A stretch of 64,000 nucleotides of DNA from Baekduia alba (GCF_028416635.1 NZ_CP114013.1:3348001-3412000), one strand, 5' to 3'. Positions 16,655 through 27,621 are shown, counted from the first letter of the stretch. Notes: generated from the letters alone by a model not told the origin. Numbers and translations are program-made.

Positions 16655-16882
16655 ATGCGGACCCTGATGACCGACGACGGCTTCGCGGTGCGTTGCACCA
16701 ACTGCGCGTTCACCTGGAACACGCCGGCGATGGCCGAGGGCCTCCGCGTCCTCGGCGCCTGCCCGAAGTGCAAGGGCGCGCTCGAGTTCCGCGACGACGC
16801 GGTCACGCCCGCGCCGGCCGAGACGCGCGACGCCGACGTCTCCGCCGCCCCGCACATGGTGCTGGGCATCCCGCGGATCTGA
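16655..16882 (+). CDS. small zinc-ribbon protein
   Basis: A 75-aa protein with two CxxC knuckles, CTNC and CPKC, spaced about 20 residues apart (positions 14-17 and 36-39). The pattern predicts a single Zn ribbon. WNTPAMAEGLRVLGACPKCK links the knuckles. The tail is Ala/Pro/Asp-rich and probably flexible. ATG 16655 is the first start; ATG 16667 is possible. No partner is evident; it sits alone between the divergent hydrolase and a tandem-repeat tract that begins within its last codons. Confidence 0.68.
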   Translation: MRTLMTDDGFAVRCTNCAFTWNTPAMAEGLRVLGACPKCKGALEFRDDAVTPAPAETRDADVSAAPHMVLGIPRI

Positions 16883-17052
16883 CGCCGACGGCCCCAACCG
16901 CCTTCGCGCCGGGTTGCCCCGCATCACCGCGGATCTGACGCCGACGGCCCCAACCGCCTCCGCGGCGGGTTGCCCCGCATCACCGCGGATCTGACGCCGA
17001 CGGCCCCAACCGCCTCCGCGGCGGGTTGCCCCGCATCACCGCGCCTCTGACC
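16871..17052 (+). repeat. three and a quarter tandem copies of a 56-bp unit
   Basis: Units start at 16871, 16927 and 16983, with a partial fourth at 17039. Copies two and three are identical and copy one differs at a few bases. Each contains CAACCGCC-TCCGC-GGCGGGTTG, an imperfect hairpin. The first copy covers the stop codon (TGA 16880-16882) of the zinc-ribbon gene, so the unit carries a stop codon plus a hairpin. The remaining spacer to 17136 contains only the next promoter. Units are contiguous with no spacers, so this is not a CRISPR array. Confidence 0.9.
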
Positions 17053-17122
17053 GGCGCCTAAGCGCTCCCTAAAGGCGACGCGCCCAGGACCGCCCGGTGC
17101 TGGACTTCGCCCCCGCCGCCAT

Positions 17123-17128
17123 TACCCT
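17123..17128 (+). promoter_or_regulatory. putative -10 element, FtsH-like operon
   Basis: TACCCT ends 8 nt before ATG 17137. Confidence 0.42.
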
Positions 17129-17136
17129 CTCGGCCT

Positions 17137-19556
<2,420 letters not shown>

Positions 19557-19560
<4 letters not shown>

Positions 19561-20663
19561 CCGACGAGCGCGACGACATCGAGCCCGACACGGAGGGCGA
19601 GAAGGAGCAGCGGCGCCCGGACCCGCGCCTACGGCCGCCGGACCCCGCCGGCACGCAGCCCCAGTGGGATCCGCAGGAGCTGCTGCCCAAGGAGCAGCCG
19701 CTGGCCGCCGCGGGCCGCCTGTGGGCGCCGCCCGACGCGGGCGACGACGAGCGCGAGCCCGAGGCCGAGCGCGTGGTCGCGGCCTCCGCCGTCGCCGACG
19801 CGCCCGCCGCACCCGCGGCAGCGCCCGTCGCCGAGGCCCCCGCCGCCCCCGACCACGACGCGCCCAGGTACTCGCGCTACTCCGGCCGGTTCCAGTTCCT
19901 GCTCGGCGCGCTGCTGGCGATCGGGGCCGCGGCGATCGTGCTGCTCGTCGCCGCGCTGGCCAGCGACGACCAGAAGTCCAACACCATCACCTTGAGCACC
20001 GGTCCCACGTGGTCGGCCTGGCACCCGACCGGCAGCACCGGCTCGGACTCGGCCCAGCAGATCGCCGAGCACGTCGGCCACCAGTACCGGCTGCCCAACG
20101 GCCAGCAGCTCGTCGCCGTCACCGGCGGCCCGCTGCAGATCGCCGGGCTGCCGGTCACGATCGCGATCCAGCGGCCGGTCTCCCAGGGCGGCGACATCGA
20201 CTTCGTCGAAGGCACCGGCGTCCTGTACCGCTTGTGCGGCGTGGGCGCCACCGACTGCCGCATCGCGTACGGCAAGCCGTCGGTCAACCGCGCGCTGCTG
20301 CTGCGCCGCGAGGCGCTCGAGCTGGCGCTGTACTCGTTCCGCTACCTCGGCGTGACCGAGACGGTGGTGCTGCTGCCGCCGTCGGTGAAGGTCGCCAAGG
20401 ACAAGGCCGGCAAGGTCACCACGACCAAGGCCGATCCCACGGCGCTGCTGTTCCGCCGCGAGACGCCCGGCGTCAGCAGCGCGGTGGCGCACCCGCTCAA
20501 CGCGACGCTGTCGACCAAGACGCCGTCGGTGAACGGGGTCGCGCGCTCGCCCGACGCCGGCACGGTCAGCTCGCTCACGGGCCCCAACATCTTCACCTTC
20601 CGCTTCCAGGAGTCCAACCAGGACGCGCGGGCGTTCCTGGTGCTCAACACGCCGACGGGCTGA
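19557..20663 (+). CDS. single-pass membrane protein coupled to the FtsH-like protease
   Basis: A 368-aa protein beginning at TTG 19557, which overlaps the protease stop codon in TTTTGA. Residues 1-100 are acidic, Pro/Ala-rich and probably disordered. One transmembrane helix follows (FLLGALLAIGAAAIVLLVAA, about 118-138), and the rest (about 140-368) is predicted outside, with two nearby cysteines in YRLCGVGATDCRIAYGK. The external domain has regular strand-like segments (ITLSTGPTWSAW, QLVAVTGGPLQIAGLPV). No family recognised. The topology and coupling suggest an accessory or adaptor of the protease (inference). The TTG start is unusual, but no better in-frame start fits. Confidence 0.72.
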
Positions 20664-20669
20664 GCGCGC

Positions 20670-21068
20670 GTGGCCGGCCGTTCGTCGCAGGAGCGCGCCG
20701 CGCTGACGTCCGCCAAGGCGCGGCTCGACCGCCTGGACCTCTACCCGCGGCCGGTGCGGCTGCGACCCACGGTGCGGATCCTCAGCACGCCGTGGCTGTT
20801 CCGGCTGCCGTGGTTCTCGCGCTTCGACGGCTACACGATGTGGGACCTCGTCCTGCTGCGCGCGCCGCTGGCGCGGGCGTCGGCGGACCTCGTCTGCCAC
20901 GAGCTGTGCCACGTCTGGCAGATGCAGCACAAGCCGCTCGCGATGCCGCTGAGCTACCTCTACCGCGGCTACGCCTCCAACCCGTATGAGTTGGAGGCGC
21001 GCCGCGCGGTAGAGGTGACTGCGGAAGCCTCGCCCAGCGGCTCGGTTTCCGGGCGCGAGCTCGCCTAG
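20670..21068 (+). CDS. small HExxH putative metallopeptidase-like protein
   Basis: A 132-aa protein from GTG 20670, 6 nt after the previous gene. The centre contains HELCHVWQMQ, an HExxH zinc motif, and 25-30 residues later NPYELEARR, which could supply a glutamate third ligand as in gluzincin-like small proteins. No signal peptide. The last 14 residues (EASPSGSVSGRELA) are encoded by the hairpin repeat at 21022-21082 and are probably not part of the fold. As third gene behind the FtsH-like protease it may belong to the same proteolytic system. Catalytic activity is not shown by sequence alone. Confidence 0.7.
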   Translation: MAGRSSQERAALTSAKARLDRLDLYPRPVRLRPTVRILSTPWLFRLPWFSRFDGYTMWDLVLLRAPLARASADLVCHELCHVWQMQHKPLAMPLSYLYRGYASNPYELEARRAVEVTAEASPSGSVSGRELA

Positions 21069-21082
21069 CGGCTCGCTCGCAC
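21022..21082 (+). repeat. hairpin repeat family, two copies (locus A)
   Basis: Copy A1: arm CGGAAGCC (21022-21029), apex TCGCCCAGCGGCTC, arm GGTTTCCG (21044-21051). Copy A2: arm GCGCGAGC (21053-21060), apex TCGCCTAGCGGCTC, arm GCTCGCAC (21075-21082). The apices are nearly the same, whereas the arms differ between copies yet remain complementary. The A2 apex contains the TAG stop of the upstream gene. Confidence 0.8.
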
Positions 21083-21098
21083 GCTGGTGGGATCCTTC

Positions 21099-22547
21099 TC
21101 AGCAGCTGGGCTGCCAGGTGGCGGTCACGCCCTGGGCCTGCCAGGCGTCGGCCGCCGCCGTGGCGTCGGCGCCGACGTCGCCGGCCGCCGACACGAACGC
21201 CGCGCGGGCGTCGGCGAACGTGGCCTGCGGCGTCAGGTAGCTGGTCTGCGCGCGGTAGCGGACCTGCTCGGCGCCGGAGCGCCCGATCGTGTCCACCAGG
21301 TTGGCGTACACCTTGTTCGGGATGCCGCTGTTGGTGTGCACGCCGCCCTCGTCGGAGCTGGTGCACACGTACTGCGACGCCGTCGCCGGCTGCCCGTAGG
21401 CGGCCGGGTTGCGCATGTCGCGGATCGCGCCGATCGGCAGGTCCTCGCCCATCGTGCTGTCGCCGGGGTCGACGTCCCAGCCGGCCATGTCGGAGATCGC
21501 CTCGTTCAGCGCGCCCGACTGGTCCTGGTACTCGAGGCCGGCGGTGCGCTCGGTCACCGCGTGCGTCAGCTCGTGCGCGGTGACGTCGTCGACCGCGAAG
21601 CCGTCGCCGTAGACCATCTCCGCCCCGTCCCAGAACGCGTTCTCGTAGCCGACGCCGTAGTGGACGAAGCTGACCAGCTCCGCCCCGGCGCCGTCGTAGG
21701 AGTCGCGGCCGAAGGCCGAGTTGTAGTAGTCGTACGTCGCACCCGTGTTGTTGTAGGCGTTGTCGACGTCCGCGTTGCCCGTCGCGCCCTGGCCCTCGCT
21801 GCGGGCCAGCGAGCCGGTGCTCGTGCTGCCGTTGGCGTTGTAGACCGTGCGGTTCTTGGCGTTCTCCAGCCGGTTGAGCGTGTCGACCGTCGCGCCGCTC
21901 TTGGCGTCCGTGACGACGAGCTTGCGCAGCGGTTGGGTCGTCGAGCGCACGTCGGTCACGTAGGCCAGCGTCGCCGGCTTGGCGCCGAACGGCACGCCGG
22001 TGTACATCACCAGGCGCGGCGCGGCGTTGATCGCGGCGTCCGGGACGCCGGCCGTGGCCAGGCTCTTGGCCTGGTCGGCGGTGATCGCGGCCGTGCCCGC
22101 GCTGGTCGGCGCGGTGCTCGACACCGACGACGCGATCGACTTCATGGTGGTGTTGCCCTGCGCGATCCGGACGAGCACGCGCCCGTCGTAGACCGGCACG
22201 GCACCGGCGACCTGGTCGTAGACGACCGTCGTGCCGTCCTCGTCGCTCTTGCTCGCGACCTGCTCGAGCTGAGCCCCGCTGCGCAACCCCAACATGGAGG
22301 CGTAGCGCTCGACCGCGGCCCGCGCCACGGTCGTGGCCCCAGCGCCGGACTGGGCGCCGAGGGTGCTGGCCTTGACGTCGCCGACCGCCGTCGAGACGGC
22401 GCCGTCGGCGTTGCGGACCAGCGTCTGCGTGCCCGCCGCATCGCCGGCGAACCGCGTAGTCGATGTGGTGGCAGCCCCTGCCGAGGCCGCGAGGAGCGCG
22501 CTGAGCGCGCAGCCGAGCCCGAGGGCCCGGAGGAATCGGTCTCTCAT
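21099..22547 (-). CDS. secreted M4 (thermolysin-family) metallopeptidase
   Basis: A 482-aa preproprotein. Signal peptide ending ASAGA-A (about residue 25); FTP/PepSY-type propeptide to about 190; then the catalytic domain with HELTH (H325-H329), the third zinc ligand in GALNEAISD, and the active-site His in DEGGVHTNSGIPNKV. The order and spacing are those of thermolysin. Length is typical, but it lacks C-terminal PPC or other binding domains and ends in a lone Cys (WQPSC). It hydrolyses proteins outside the cell after autoprocessing. A small Cys-rich gene lies 17 nt upstream on the same strand. Confidence 0.95.
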   Translation of the reverse strand: MRDRFLRALGLGCALSALLAASAGAATTSTTRFAGDAAGTQTLVRNADGAVSTAVGDVKASTLGAQSGAGATTVARAAVERYASMLGLRSGAQLEQVASKSDEDGTTVVYDQVAGAVPVYDGRVLVRIAQGNTTMKSIASSVSSTAPTSAGTAAITADQAKSLATAGVPDAAINAAPRLVMYTGVPFGAKPATLAYVTDVRSTTQPLRKLVVTDAKSGATVDTLNRLENAKNRTVYNANGSTSTGSLARSEGQGATGNADVDNAYNNTGATYDYYNSAFGRDSYDGAGAELVSFVHYGVGYENAFWDGAEMVYGDGFAVDDVTAHELTHAVTERTAGLEYQDQSGALNEAISDMAGWDVDPGDSTMGEDLPIGAIRDMRNPAAYGQPATASQYVCTSSDEGGVHTNSGIPNKVYANLVDTIGRSGAEQVRYRAQTSYLTPQATFADARAAFVSAAGDVGADATAAADAWQAQGVTATWQPSC

Positions 22548-22564
22548 GGAACGCTTTCATTGCC

Positions 22565-22759
22565 TCACCGTGGGGGCTGAACCCCGGCGTTGTCCGATGA
22601 CGCGTCGAACCGCGGGCAGCGCTCGACGGGCATCCGCGGGTACTTCGGCCAAGCGGGATCCCGCAGTCCCAGTTGGCACATCGAGAACACGGAGCCTCGC
22701 CCACTCTTGACGAGCTTCTGGTGGGCGCAGCGGTCGCAGAGGCCGAATCGGGTCGTCAT
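22565..22759 (-). CDS. small Cys-rich conserved protein
   Basis: A 64-aa protein beginning MTTRFGLCDRCAHQKLV. CxxC at residues 8-11, a third Cys in FSMCQLGLRDP and a fourth in PVERCPRF form a likely zinc-binding or redox site. RGSVFSMCQ followed by PAWPKYPRMP resembles a family of very small proteins of high-GC Gram-positives that I recall only as hypothetical. ATG 22759 is chosen because upstream in-frame codons (to 22858) run through the next gene's promoter. Function unknown. Confidence 0.68.
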   Translation of the reverse strand: MTTRFGLCDRCAHQKLVKSGRGSVFSMCQLGLRDPAWPKYPRMPVERCPRFDASSDNAGVQPPR

Positions 22760-22836
22760 GGACGATCGGCAGGATGCCACGGCCCGTACTCGGACCGGGC
22801 GCGCGCGGCGCTGAGCGTGTTCGTTTCCTGTGCAAC

Positions 22837-22842
22837 TACACT
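22837..22842 (+). promoter_or_regulatory. putative -10 element, ABC exporter operon
   Basis: TACACT ends 8 nt before the TTG start at 22851, supporting that unusual start codon. Confidence 0.42.
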
Positions 22843-22850
22843 GAAGCGCC

Positions 22851-24629
22851 TTGGCCATCTTCCGCAGACTCCTCGGCTTCCTGGCGCCCTACCGGCGCGG
22901 CGTCGTGCTGTCCGGGTTGCTGGCCGGTGCGGCGATGATCATGACCGTGCTGATCCCGTGGCTCACGGGCAGCGCGATCGACCACATCCGCAGCGGCGAC
23001 TCCAGCGACCTCAATCGCATCGGCATCCTGATCGGCCTCGCCGGCCTGGCCCGGCTCCTGCTGACCGTCGGGCGCCGCTTGGTCGCCGGCCGCGTGTCGC
23101 TCGGCGTCGAGTACGACCTGCGCCAGCGGCTGTACTCGCACCTGCTCTCGCTCGAGCTCGGCTTCTTCGACCGCCAGCAGACCGGCCAGCTGATGTCGCG
23201 CGCGACCGTCGACCTCGCGGCCGTCCGGTTCTTCCTCGGCTACGGCCTCGTCTTCATCATGCAGGCGGGGCTGACGATCGTGCTCGCCGCGATCGCGATG
23301 CTGCTCGTCGACCCGCTGCTGGCCGTGATCTCGCTCGCGCCGGTGCCGTTCGTGGTGCTGATCGCCTCGCGCTACGGGCGCCGGGCGCGCCCCGCCCAGC
23401 AGGCCGTGCAGCAGCGGATCGCGGAGCTGACCGCCGACGCCGAGGAGTCGATCGGCGGCGTGCGCGTCGTGAAGGCCTTCGCGCGCGAGGACCGCCAGCT
23501 CGAGCGCTTCGCCGGCTCCACCGCGCGCGTCTTCGACCAGGAGATGATCGCGACCCGGCTGTCGGCCTACTACCAGCCGCTGATCGGCTTCCTCCCCCAG
23601 ATCGGCCTCGCCTGCGTGCTGCTGATCGGCGGGCGCCGCGTCATCGCCGGGAACATGACGCTCGGCGACTTCACCGCGTTCTACGCCTACCTGCTGATGC
23701 TGCTGATCCCGATGCGCCAGCTCGGGATGACGCTGGGCCTGGCCCAGCGCGCGACCGCCTCGGGCGCGCGGCTGTTCCAGATCCTCGATCGCGAGCCGGC
23801 GATCACGGCGCCGCCGGACGCCGAGCCGCTGCCCGCGGGCAACGGCCACGTCGAGCTGCGTGGCGTCTCGTTCGCCTACGAGAGCGCCCAGGGCCCGTCG
23901 CTGCGCGACGTCTCGCTCGACGTCCCGGCCGGGACGACCGTCGCGCTGGTCGGCGCGACCGGCTCGGGCAAGACGACGCTCGTCCAGCTGCTGGGCCGCC
24001 TGTACGACGTCGACGCGGGCGCGATCCTGATCGATGGCGCGGACGTGCGCGACGTCGACCCGGTGCAGCTGCACCACGCGCTGGCGGTCGTCGACGACGC
24101 GCCGTTCCTCTTCTCCACCACCATCGCCGACAACATCGCCTACGCGCGCGGCGGCGCCGACGCCGTGGCGCGCGAGGACATCGAGCTGGCCGCGCGGCGC
24201 GCGCAGGCCGACGGCTTCATCAGCGCGCTGCCCGACGGCTACGACACCCGCGTCGGCGAGCGCGGGCTCACGCTCTCCGGCGGCCAGCGCCAGCGCGTCG
24301 CGATCGCCCGCGCGCTGCTGGCCGACCCGCGGATCCTGGTCCTCGACGACGCCACCTCGGCGGTCGACGCCTCGACCGAGCAGCAGATCAAGGAGGCGCT
24401 GCGCGAGGTGATGGCCGGGCGCACGACGTTCGTCATCGCCCACCGCCTGTCGACGATCGCGCTGGCCGACGTCATCGTCGTCGTCGAGGACGGCGAGATC
24501 GTCGCGCAGGGCACGCACGACGAGCTGCTCGAGGTCTCAGCGCTCTACGCCGAGATCGTGGAGAAGGGCCTCCCCGACCAGGTCTTCCTCAACCAGAACG
24601 ACCCCGAGCGCGAGGTGGCGGGCCTGTGA
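22851..24629 (+). CDS. ABC exporter half-transporter with degenerate catalytic site
   Basis: A 592-aa TMD-NBD fusion starting at TTG 22851. Six transmembrane helices span residues about 15-310. The NBD has Walker [10 protein letters not shown] (about 368-376), signature LSGGQRQR, Walker [12 protein letters not shown] and H-loop AHRLS. The residue after the Walker B Asp is Asp500, where the catalytic Glu is expected. This is the hallmark of the inactive-site subunit of heterodimeric exporters such as TM287/288 or BmrCD. The partner gene follows at 24682. Predicted role: export of lipids or drugs. Confidence 0.93.
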   Translation: MAIFRRLLGFLAPYRRGVVLSGLLAGAAMIMTVLIPWLTGSAIDHIRSGDSSDLNRIGILIGLAGLARLLLTVGRRLVAGRVSLGVEYDLRQRLYSHLLSLELGFFDRQQTGQLMSRATVDLAAVRFFLGYGLVFIMQAGLTIVLAAIAMLLVDPLLAVISLAPVPFVVLIASRYGRRARPAQQAVQQRIAELTADAEESIGGVRVVKAFAREDRQLERFAGSTARVFDQEMIATRLSAYYQPLIGFLPQIGLACVLLIGGRRVIAGNMTLGDFTAFYAYLLMLLIPMRQLGMTLGLAQRATASGARLFQILDREPAITAPPDAEPLPAGNGHVELRGVSFAYESAQGPSLRDVSLDVPAGTTVALVGATGSGKTTLVQLLGRLYDVDAGAILIDGADVRDVDPVQLHHALAVVDDAPFLFSTTIADNIAYARGGADAVAREDIELAARRAQADGFISALPDGYDTRVGERGLTLSGGQRQRVAIARALLADPRILVLDDATSAVDASTEQQIKEALREVMAGRTTFVIAHRLSTIALADVIVVVEDGEIVAQGTHDELLEVSALYAEIVEKGLPDQVFLNQNDPEREVAGL

Positions 24630-24667
24630 GCGCGGGAGCCTCGCCCAGAGGGCTCGCTCGCGCGCTC
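24628..24667 (+). repeat. hairpin repeat family (locus B)
   Basis: Arm GAGCGCGGGAGC (24628-24639), apex CTCGCCCAGAGGGCTC, arm GCTCGCGCGCTC (24656-24667); 11 of 12 arm positions pair. It starts in the stop codon of the first ABC gene and ends 14 nt before the second, so it lies inside the operon mRNA. Confidence 0.8.
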
Positions 24668-24681
24668 GTGGAGGCATCTTC

Positions 24682-26508
24682 GTGAGAGCCGAGCAGGCCG
24701 AGGGCCTGAGCCGCCGCGACGACCTGCGCCGTCGCCTGCGCGCCACCAGCGGCCGCGGCCGCAAGCTGCGCGGGATCGTCGAGCTGCTGCGCCCCTACCG
24801 CTCGCGCACCGCGCTGATGATGGTGGCCTTGGTCGTCGGCACCGCCGCGGCGCTCGCCCCCGCGCCGCTGGCCAAGTCGGCCATCGACCGCGGCATCACC
24901 CAGGGCGACACGGCCGCGCTGACGGTCATCGTGATCCTGTTCGTCATCAGCGCGCTGATCGTGTGGGGCACGTCCTACGTGCAGACCTACCTGACCAACT
25001 GGGTCGGCCAGCGCGCGCTGCAGGACCTGCGCCTGGACATCTTCCGCCACCTCCAGGAGATGCCGGTCAGCTTCTACGAGCGCCGCCCGGCGGGCGTGCT
25101 GATCTCGCGGTTGACCAACGACGTCGAGGCGCTGGAGCAGATGGTCACCGACGCGGTGACGACGCTGTTCCAGGCGACGCTGACGCTCGTCGGGTCGATC
25201 GTGATCCTGCTCGTCTTCGACGTCGAGCTCGCGCTGCTCACGTTCATCATCTTCCCGATCATGGCCGTCGGCTCGTTCGCGTTCCGGCTCGCCTCGGCCG
25301 ACGCGTTCGGCCGCACACGCGAGACCATCGGCGCGCTGACCGCCTACCTGCAGGAGTCGCTGTCGGGCATCCGCGTGTTGAAGTCCTTTGCGCAGGAGCC
25401 GCGGCACACCGGGCGCTTCGCGGCGCTCAACGCCGAGAACCGCGCGGCGAACATGACCACGGTCAACCTCAACGCCGCGTACTTCCCGGCGGTCGAGTGG
25501 GTGTCCTCGGTCGCGACGGTCGGCATCCTGCTCTACGGCGGCCACCAGGTGCTCGACGGCGACGTGACCGTCGGCGTGCTCGTCGGCTTCATCGCGGCGC
25601 TCAACGGGTTCTTCGACCCGATCTCGCAGCTGTCGCAGGTCTACACGACCTACCAGTCCGGCATGGCCGCGCTGGACAAGATCTTCAACCTGCTCGACGA
25701 GCAGCCCGACCTCGTCGACAAGCCGGGCGCGGTCGAGCTGCCGCGGCCGCTGCGCGGCGACGTCTCCTTCGAGGACGTCACGTTCGCCTACTCGACCGCG
25801 GAGGGCACGAAGACCGCGCTGGAGGACGTCACGCTGCACGTCCCGCCGGGGCAGACCGTCGCGCTGGTCGGCGCGACGGGCGCCGGCAAGTCGACCTTCG
25901 CCAAGCTCGCGGCGCGGTTCTACGACCCGACGAGCGGCGCGATCAAGGTCGACGGCCACGACGTGCGCGACGTCACGATGCAGTCGCTGCGCTCGCAGAT
26001 GGGCATCGTGCCGCAGGAGGGCTTCCTGTTCAGCGGGACGTTGCGCGACAACATCGCGTTCGGCCTCGCCGAGGGCAAGGCGGTGGACGACGCCGACCTG
26101 GAGCGCGCGTGCCGCGCGGTCGGCGCCTGGGACTTCATGATGCGGTTGGAGCACGGGCTCGACACGCAGATCGGCGAGCGCGGCGTCCAGCTGTCGGCCG
26201 GCCAGCGCCAGCTCGTGGCCTTCGCCCGCGCGCTGGTCGCCGACCCGCGGATCCTCGTGCTCGACGAGGCGACGTCGAACGTCGACCTGCGCACCGAGAC
26301 GATCATCGAGGACGGTTTGCGCCGCCTGCTGTCCGGCCGCACCGCGATCGTGATCGCGCACCGCCTGTCGACGATCCGCCAGGCCGGGCGCATCGTCGTG
26401 CTCGAGGGCGGGCGGATCGTCGAGTCCGGCACCCACGACGAGCTGCTGGCCGCCGAGGGGCGCTACTGGCGGCTGTACCGCGACTGGGCCGAGCAGGCCG
26501 CGGCCTAG
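24682..26508 (+). CDS. ABC exporter half-transporter, catalytic partner
   Basis: A 608-aa TMD-NBD protein from GTG 24682. A basic N-terminal segment of about 35 residues is followed by six transmembrane helices and an NBD: Walker A GATGAGKST, Q-loop VPQEGFL, signature LSAGQRQLVAF, Walker B LVLDEATSNVD with canonical Glu529, H-loop AHRLS. Its signature departs from LSGGQ, whereas the partner has the normal signature but lacks the Glu. Paired head to tail, one ATP site would be fully canonical and the other doubly degenerate, as known for heterodimeric exporters. Its TAG stop shares the CTAG with the convergent MazF-like gene. Confidence 0.93.
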   Translation: MRAEQAEGLSRRDDLRRRLRATSGRGRKLRGIVELLRPYRSRTALMMVALVVGTAAALAPAPLAKSAIDRGITQGDTAALTVIVILFVISALIVWGTSYVQTYLTNWVGQRALQDLRLDIFRHLQEMPVSFYERRPAGVLISRLTNDVEALEQMVTDAVTTLFQATLTLVGSIVILLVFDVELALLTFIIFPIMAVGSFAFRLASADAFGRTRETIGALTAYLQESLSGIRVLKSFAQEPRHTGRFAALNAENRAANMTTVNLNAAYFPAVEWVSSVATVGILLYGGHQVLDGDVTVGVLVGFIAALNGFFDPISQLSQVYTTYQSGMAALDKIFNLLDEQPDLVDKPGAVELPRPLRGDVSFEDVTFAYSTAEGTKTALEDVTLHVPPGQTVALVGATGAGKSTFAKLAARFYDPTSGAIKVDGHDVRDVTMQSLRSQMGIVPQEGFLFSGTLRDNIAFGLAEGKAVDDADLERACRAVGAWDFMMRLEHGLDTQIGERGVQLSAGQRQLVAFARALVADPRILVLDEATSNVDLRTETIIEDGLRRLLSGRTAIVIAHRLSTIRQAGRIVVLEGGRIVESGTHDELLAAEGRYWRLYRDWAEQAAA

Positions 26509-26903
26509 CGGCGTCCGTCGAAGTAGGACGCCTGCTGGAAGCGCATGCCGGCGACGACCTGATCGACGCGACGGTCCGAGACCGCGCCCAGGTACTCGCC
26601 GAGGTCATCCTTCTCGATCGACGACACCTGCGACACGACCACGACGCTCTGCTTGGGCAGATCTCCCTCTCCGGCGTCGAGCAGCACGTTCCCCGGCTCG
26701 TTCGCTCGCTTCAGGTTCGACGTCAGCGCGCAGACGATCACGGTGTGCACGCGAGAGCGGTTGAACACGTCGTCCTGGACCACCAGATGCGGATGGGCGA
26801 CCCCAGGCACCGACCCGGCAGAGGCACTCGCGCCGACCCAGTAGATGCCGCCTCGGACCACCGCTCGAGCCCCACCGGAGGTCCGTGAATCAGCGCCGTT
26901 CAT
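26505..26903 (-). CDS. PemK/MazF-like protein without an adjacent antitoxin
   Basis: A 132-aa protein with the MazF/PemK fold order: RGGIYWVGA strand, HPHLVVQDDVFN, TVIVCALTSNLKRA, GNVLLDAGEGDLPKQS, VVSQVSSIEKDDL and a C-terminal helix. The Thr of the catalytic pair seems conserved (ALTS). The position of the catalytic Arg in B. subtilis MazF (RPVLVIQND) is occupied by His here. MazF proteins are ribosome-independent endoribonucleases; this subfamily may act differently. No antitoxin-like gene adjoins it: the upstream neighbour is the 214-aa unknown gene, 73 nt away. ATG 26903 chosen; ATG 26915 is possible. Confidence 0.8.
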   Translation of the reverse strand: MNGADSRTSGGARAVVRGGIYWVGASASAGSVPGVAHPHLVVQDDVFNRSRVHTVIVCALTSNLKRANEPGNVLLDAGEGDLPKQSVVVVSQVSSIEKDDLGEYLGAVSDRRVDQVVAGMRFQQASYFDGRR

Positions 26904-26976
26904 GCGCGCCAGCACGCTACAGCAGGCGACCCGGAGCCAACGAGCACCGCGTCCACGTCAGCTCTGAACGCCGTTC

Positions 26977-27621
26977 TCAGCGGCCGAAGAGCCTGCGCTT
27001 GGCCTTGGGCTTCTGGCCCGCGCCGGGATCGAAGCCCGGGGGCGCCTTGGAGACGCGGCCGACCGACGGGCCCTGAGACGGGGACGACGCCGAGGCCGCC
27101 GGCGCGCCCATGGTCGCCGACCGCGCCGCGGACGGCGCGCCGCTGCCGATCTGTCGGCGGCCCGACGTGCCGTCGCCCAGCGCGGAACGGCGCGTGTCGA
27201 TCATGTGCGAGGCGTCCTCGTCGACCTTGGCCAGCAGGTCTTCGCGCTCGCGCCGCGCCTTCTCGGGGTTGAGCAGGCGGCGGTCGGTGGGCCGCAGCTC
27301 GGCGTCGGTCGCGGCCGGGAGGTGGCGGACCTTCGCGCGCAACGCGGAGTGGCGGACCGCCAGCGCCGCCCGCATCTGCGCGTCGCCGGCGTCGAACGCC
27401 CAGCCGTGGAAGCCGACCCACACGACGCCCGCGCCCTCCTGGCGCAGCGCCGACCGCGGCGCCGCGAAGCGGAAGTGCTGCGCGAACGCGAACGCCTCCC
27501 GCTCGTCGTGGAAGCGCAGGCGGAAGCCGACGAAGACGTCGACGAACTGGCGGCCGACCTCGCCACCGCGCTCGCGCATGGCGGGCAGCAACGACGGATC
27601 GGCAGAGGGGAGCTCGTGCAC
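26977..27621 (-). CDS. conserved hypothetical protein, basic C-terminal tail
   Basis: A protein of about 214 aa. Residues 15-120 look folded, with aromatic strands VDVFVGFRLRF and VVWVGFHGWAFD and a helix rich in Ala/Arg. The rest is low-complexity Ser/Pro/Gly ending in a strongly basic KPKAKRRLFGR. No signal peptide or membrane segment. I do not recognise a domain. GTG 27621 follows AAGGGAG closely; ATG 27579 (MRERGG) is an alternative. The basic tail might contact nucleic acid or membrane (inference). Confidence 0.55.
   Translation of the reverse strand: MHELPSADPSLLPAMRERGGEVGRQFVDVFVGFRLRFHDEREAFAFAQHFRFAAPRSALRQEGAGVVWVGFHGWAFDAGDAQMRAALAVRHSALRAKVRHLPAATDAELRPTDRRLLNPEKARREREDLLAKVDEDASHMIDTRRSALGDGTSGRRQIGSGAPSAARSATMGAPAASASSPSQGPSVGRVSKAPPGFDPGAGQKPKAKRRLFGR

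Noticed and set aside
14525-16882. 785-codon plus-strand frame ending in the zinc-ribbon protein
   Set aside because: Only the last 75 codons look like protein; the rest is antisense to the TAP-like hydrolase.
16871-17052. CRISPR array
   Set aside because: The 56-bp units are contiguous with no spacers and no cas genes are present.
26505-27621. Complete toxin-antitoxin locus
   Set aside because: The upstream 214-aa gene is larger than typical antitoxins, lies 73 nt away and shows no DNA-binding motif, so it is not called an antitoxin.
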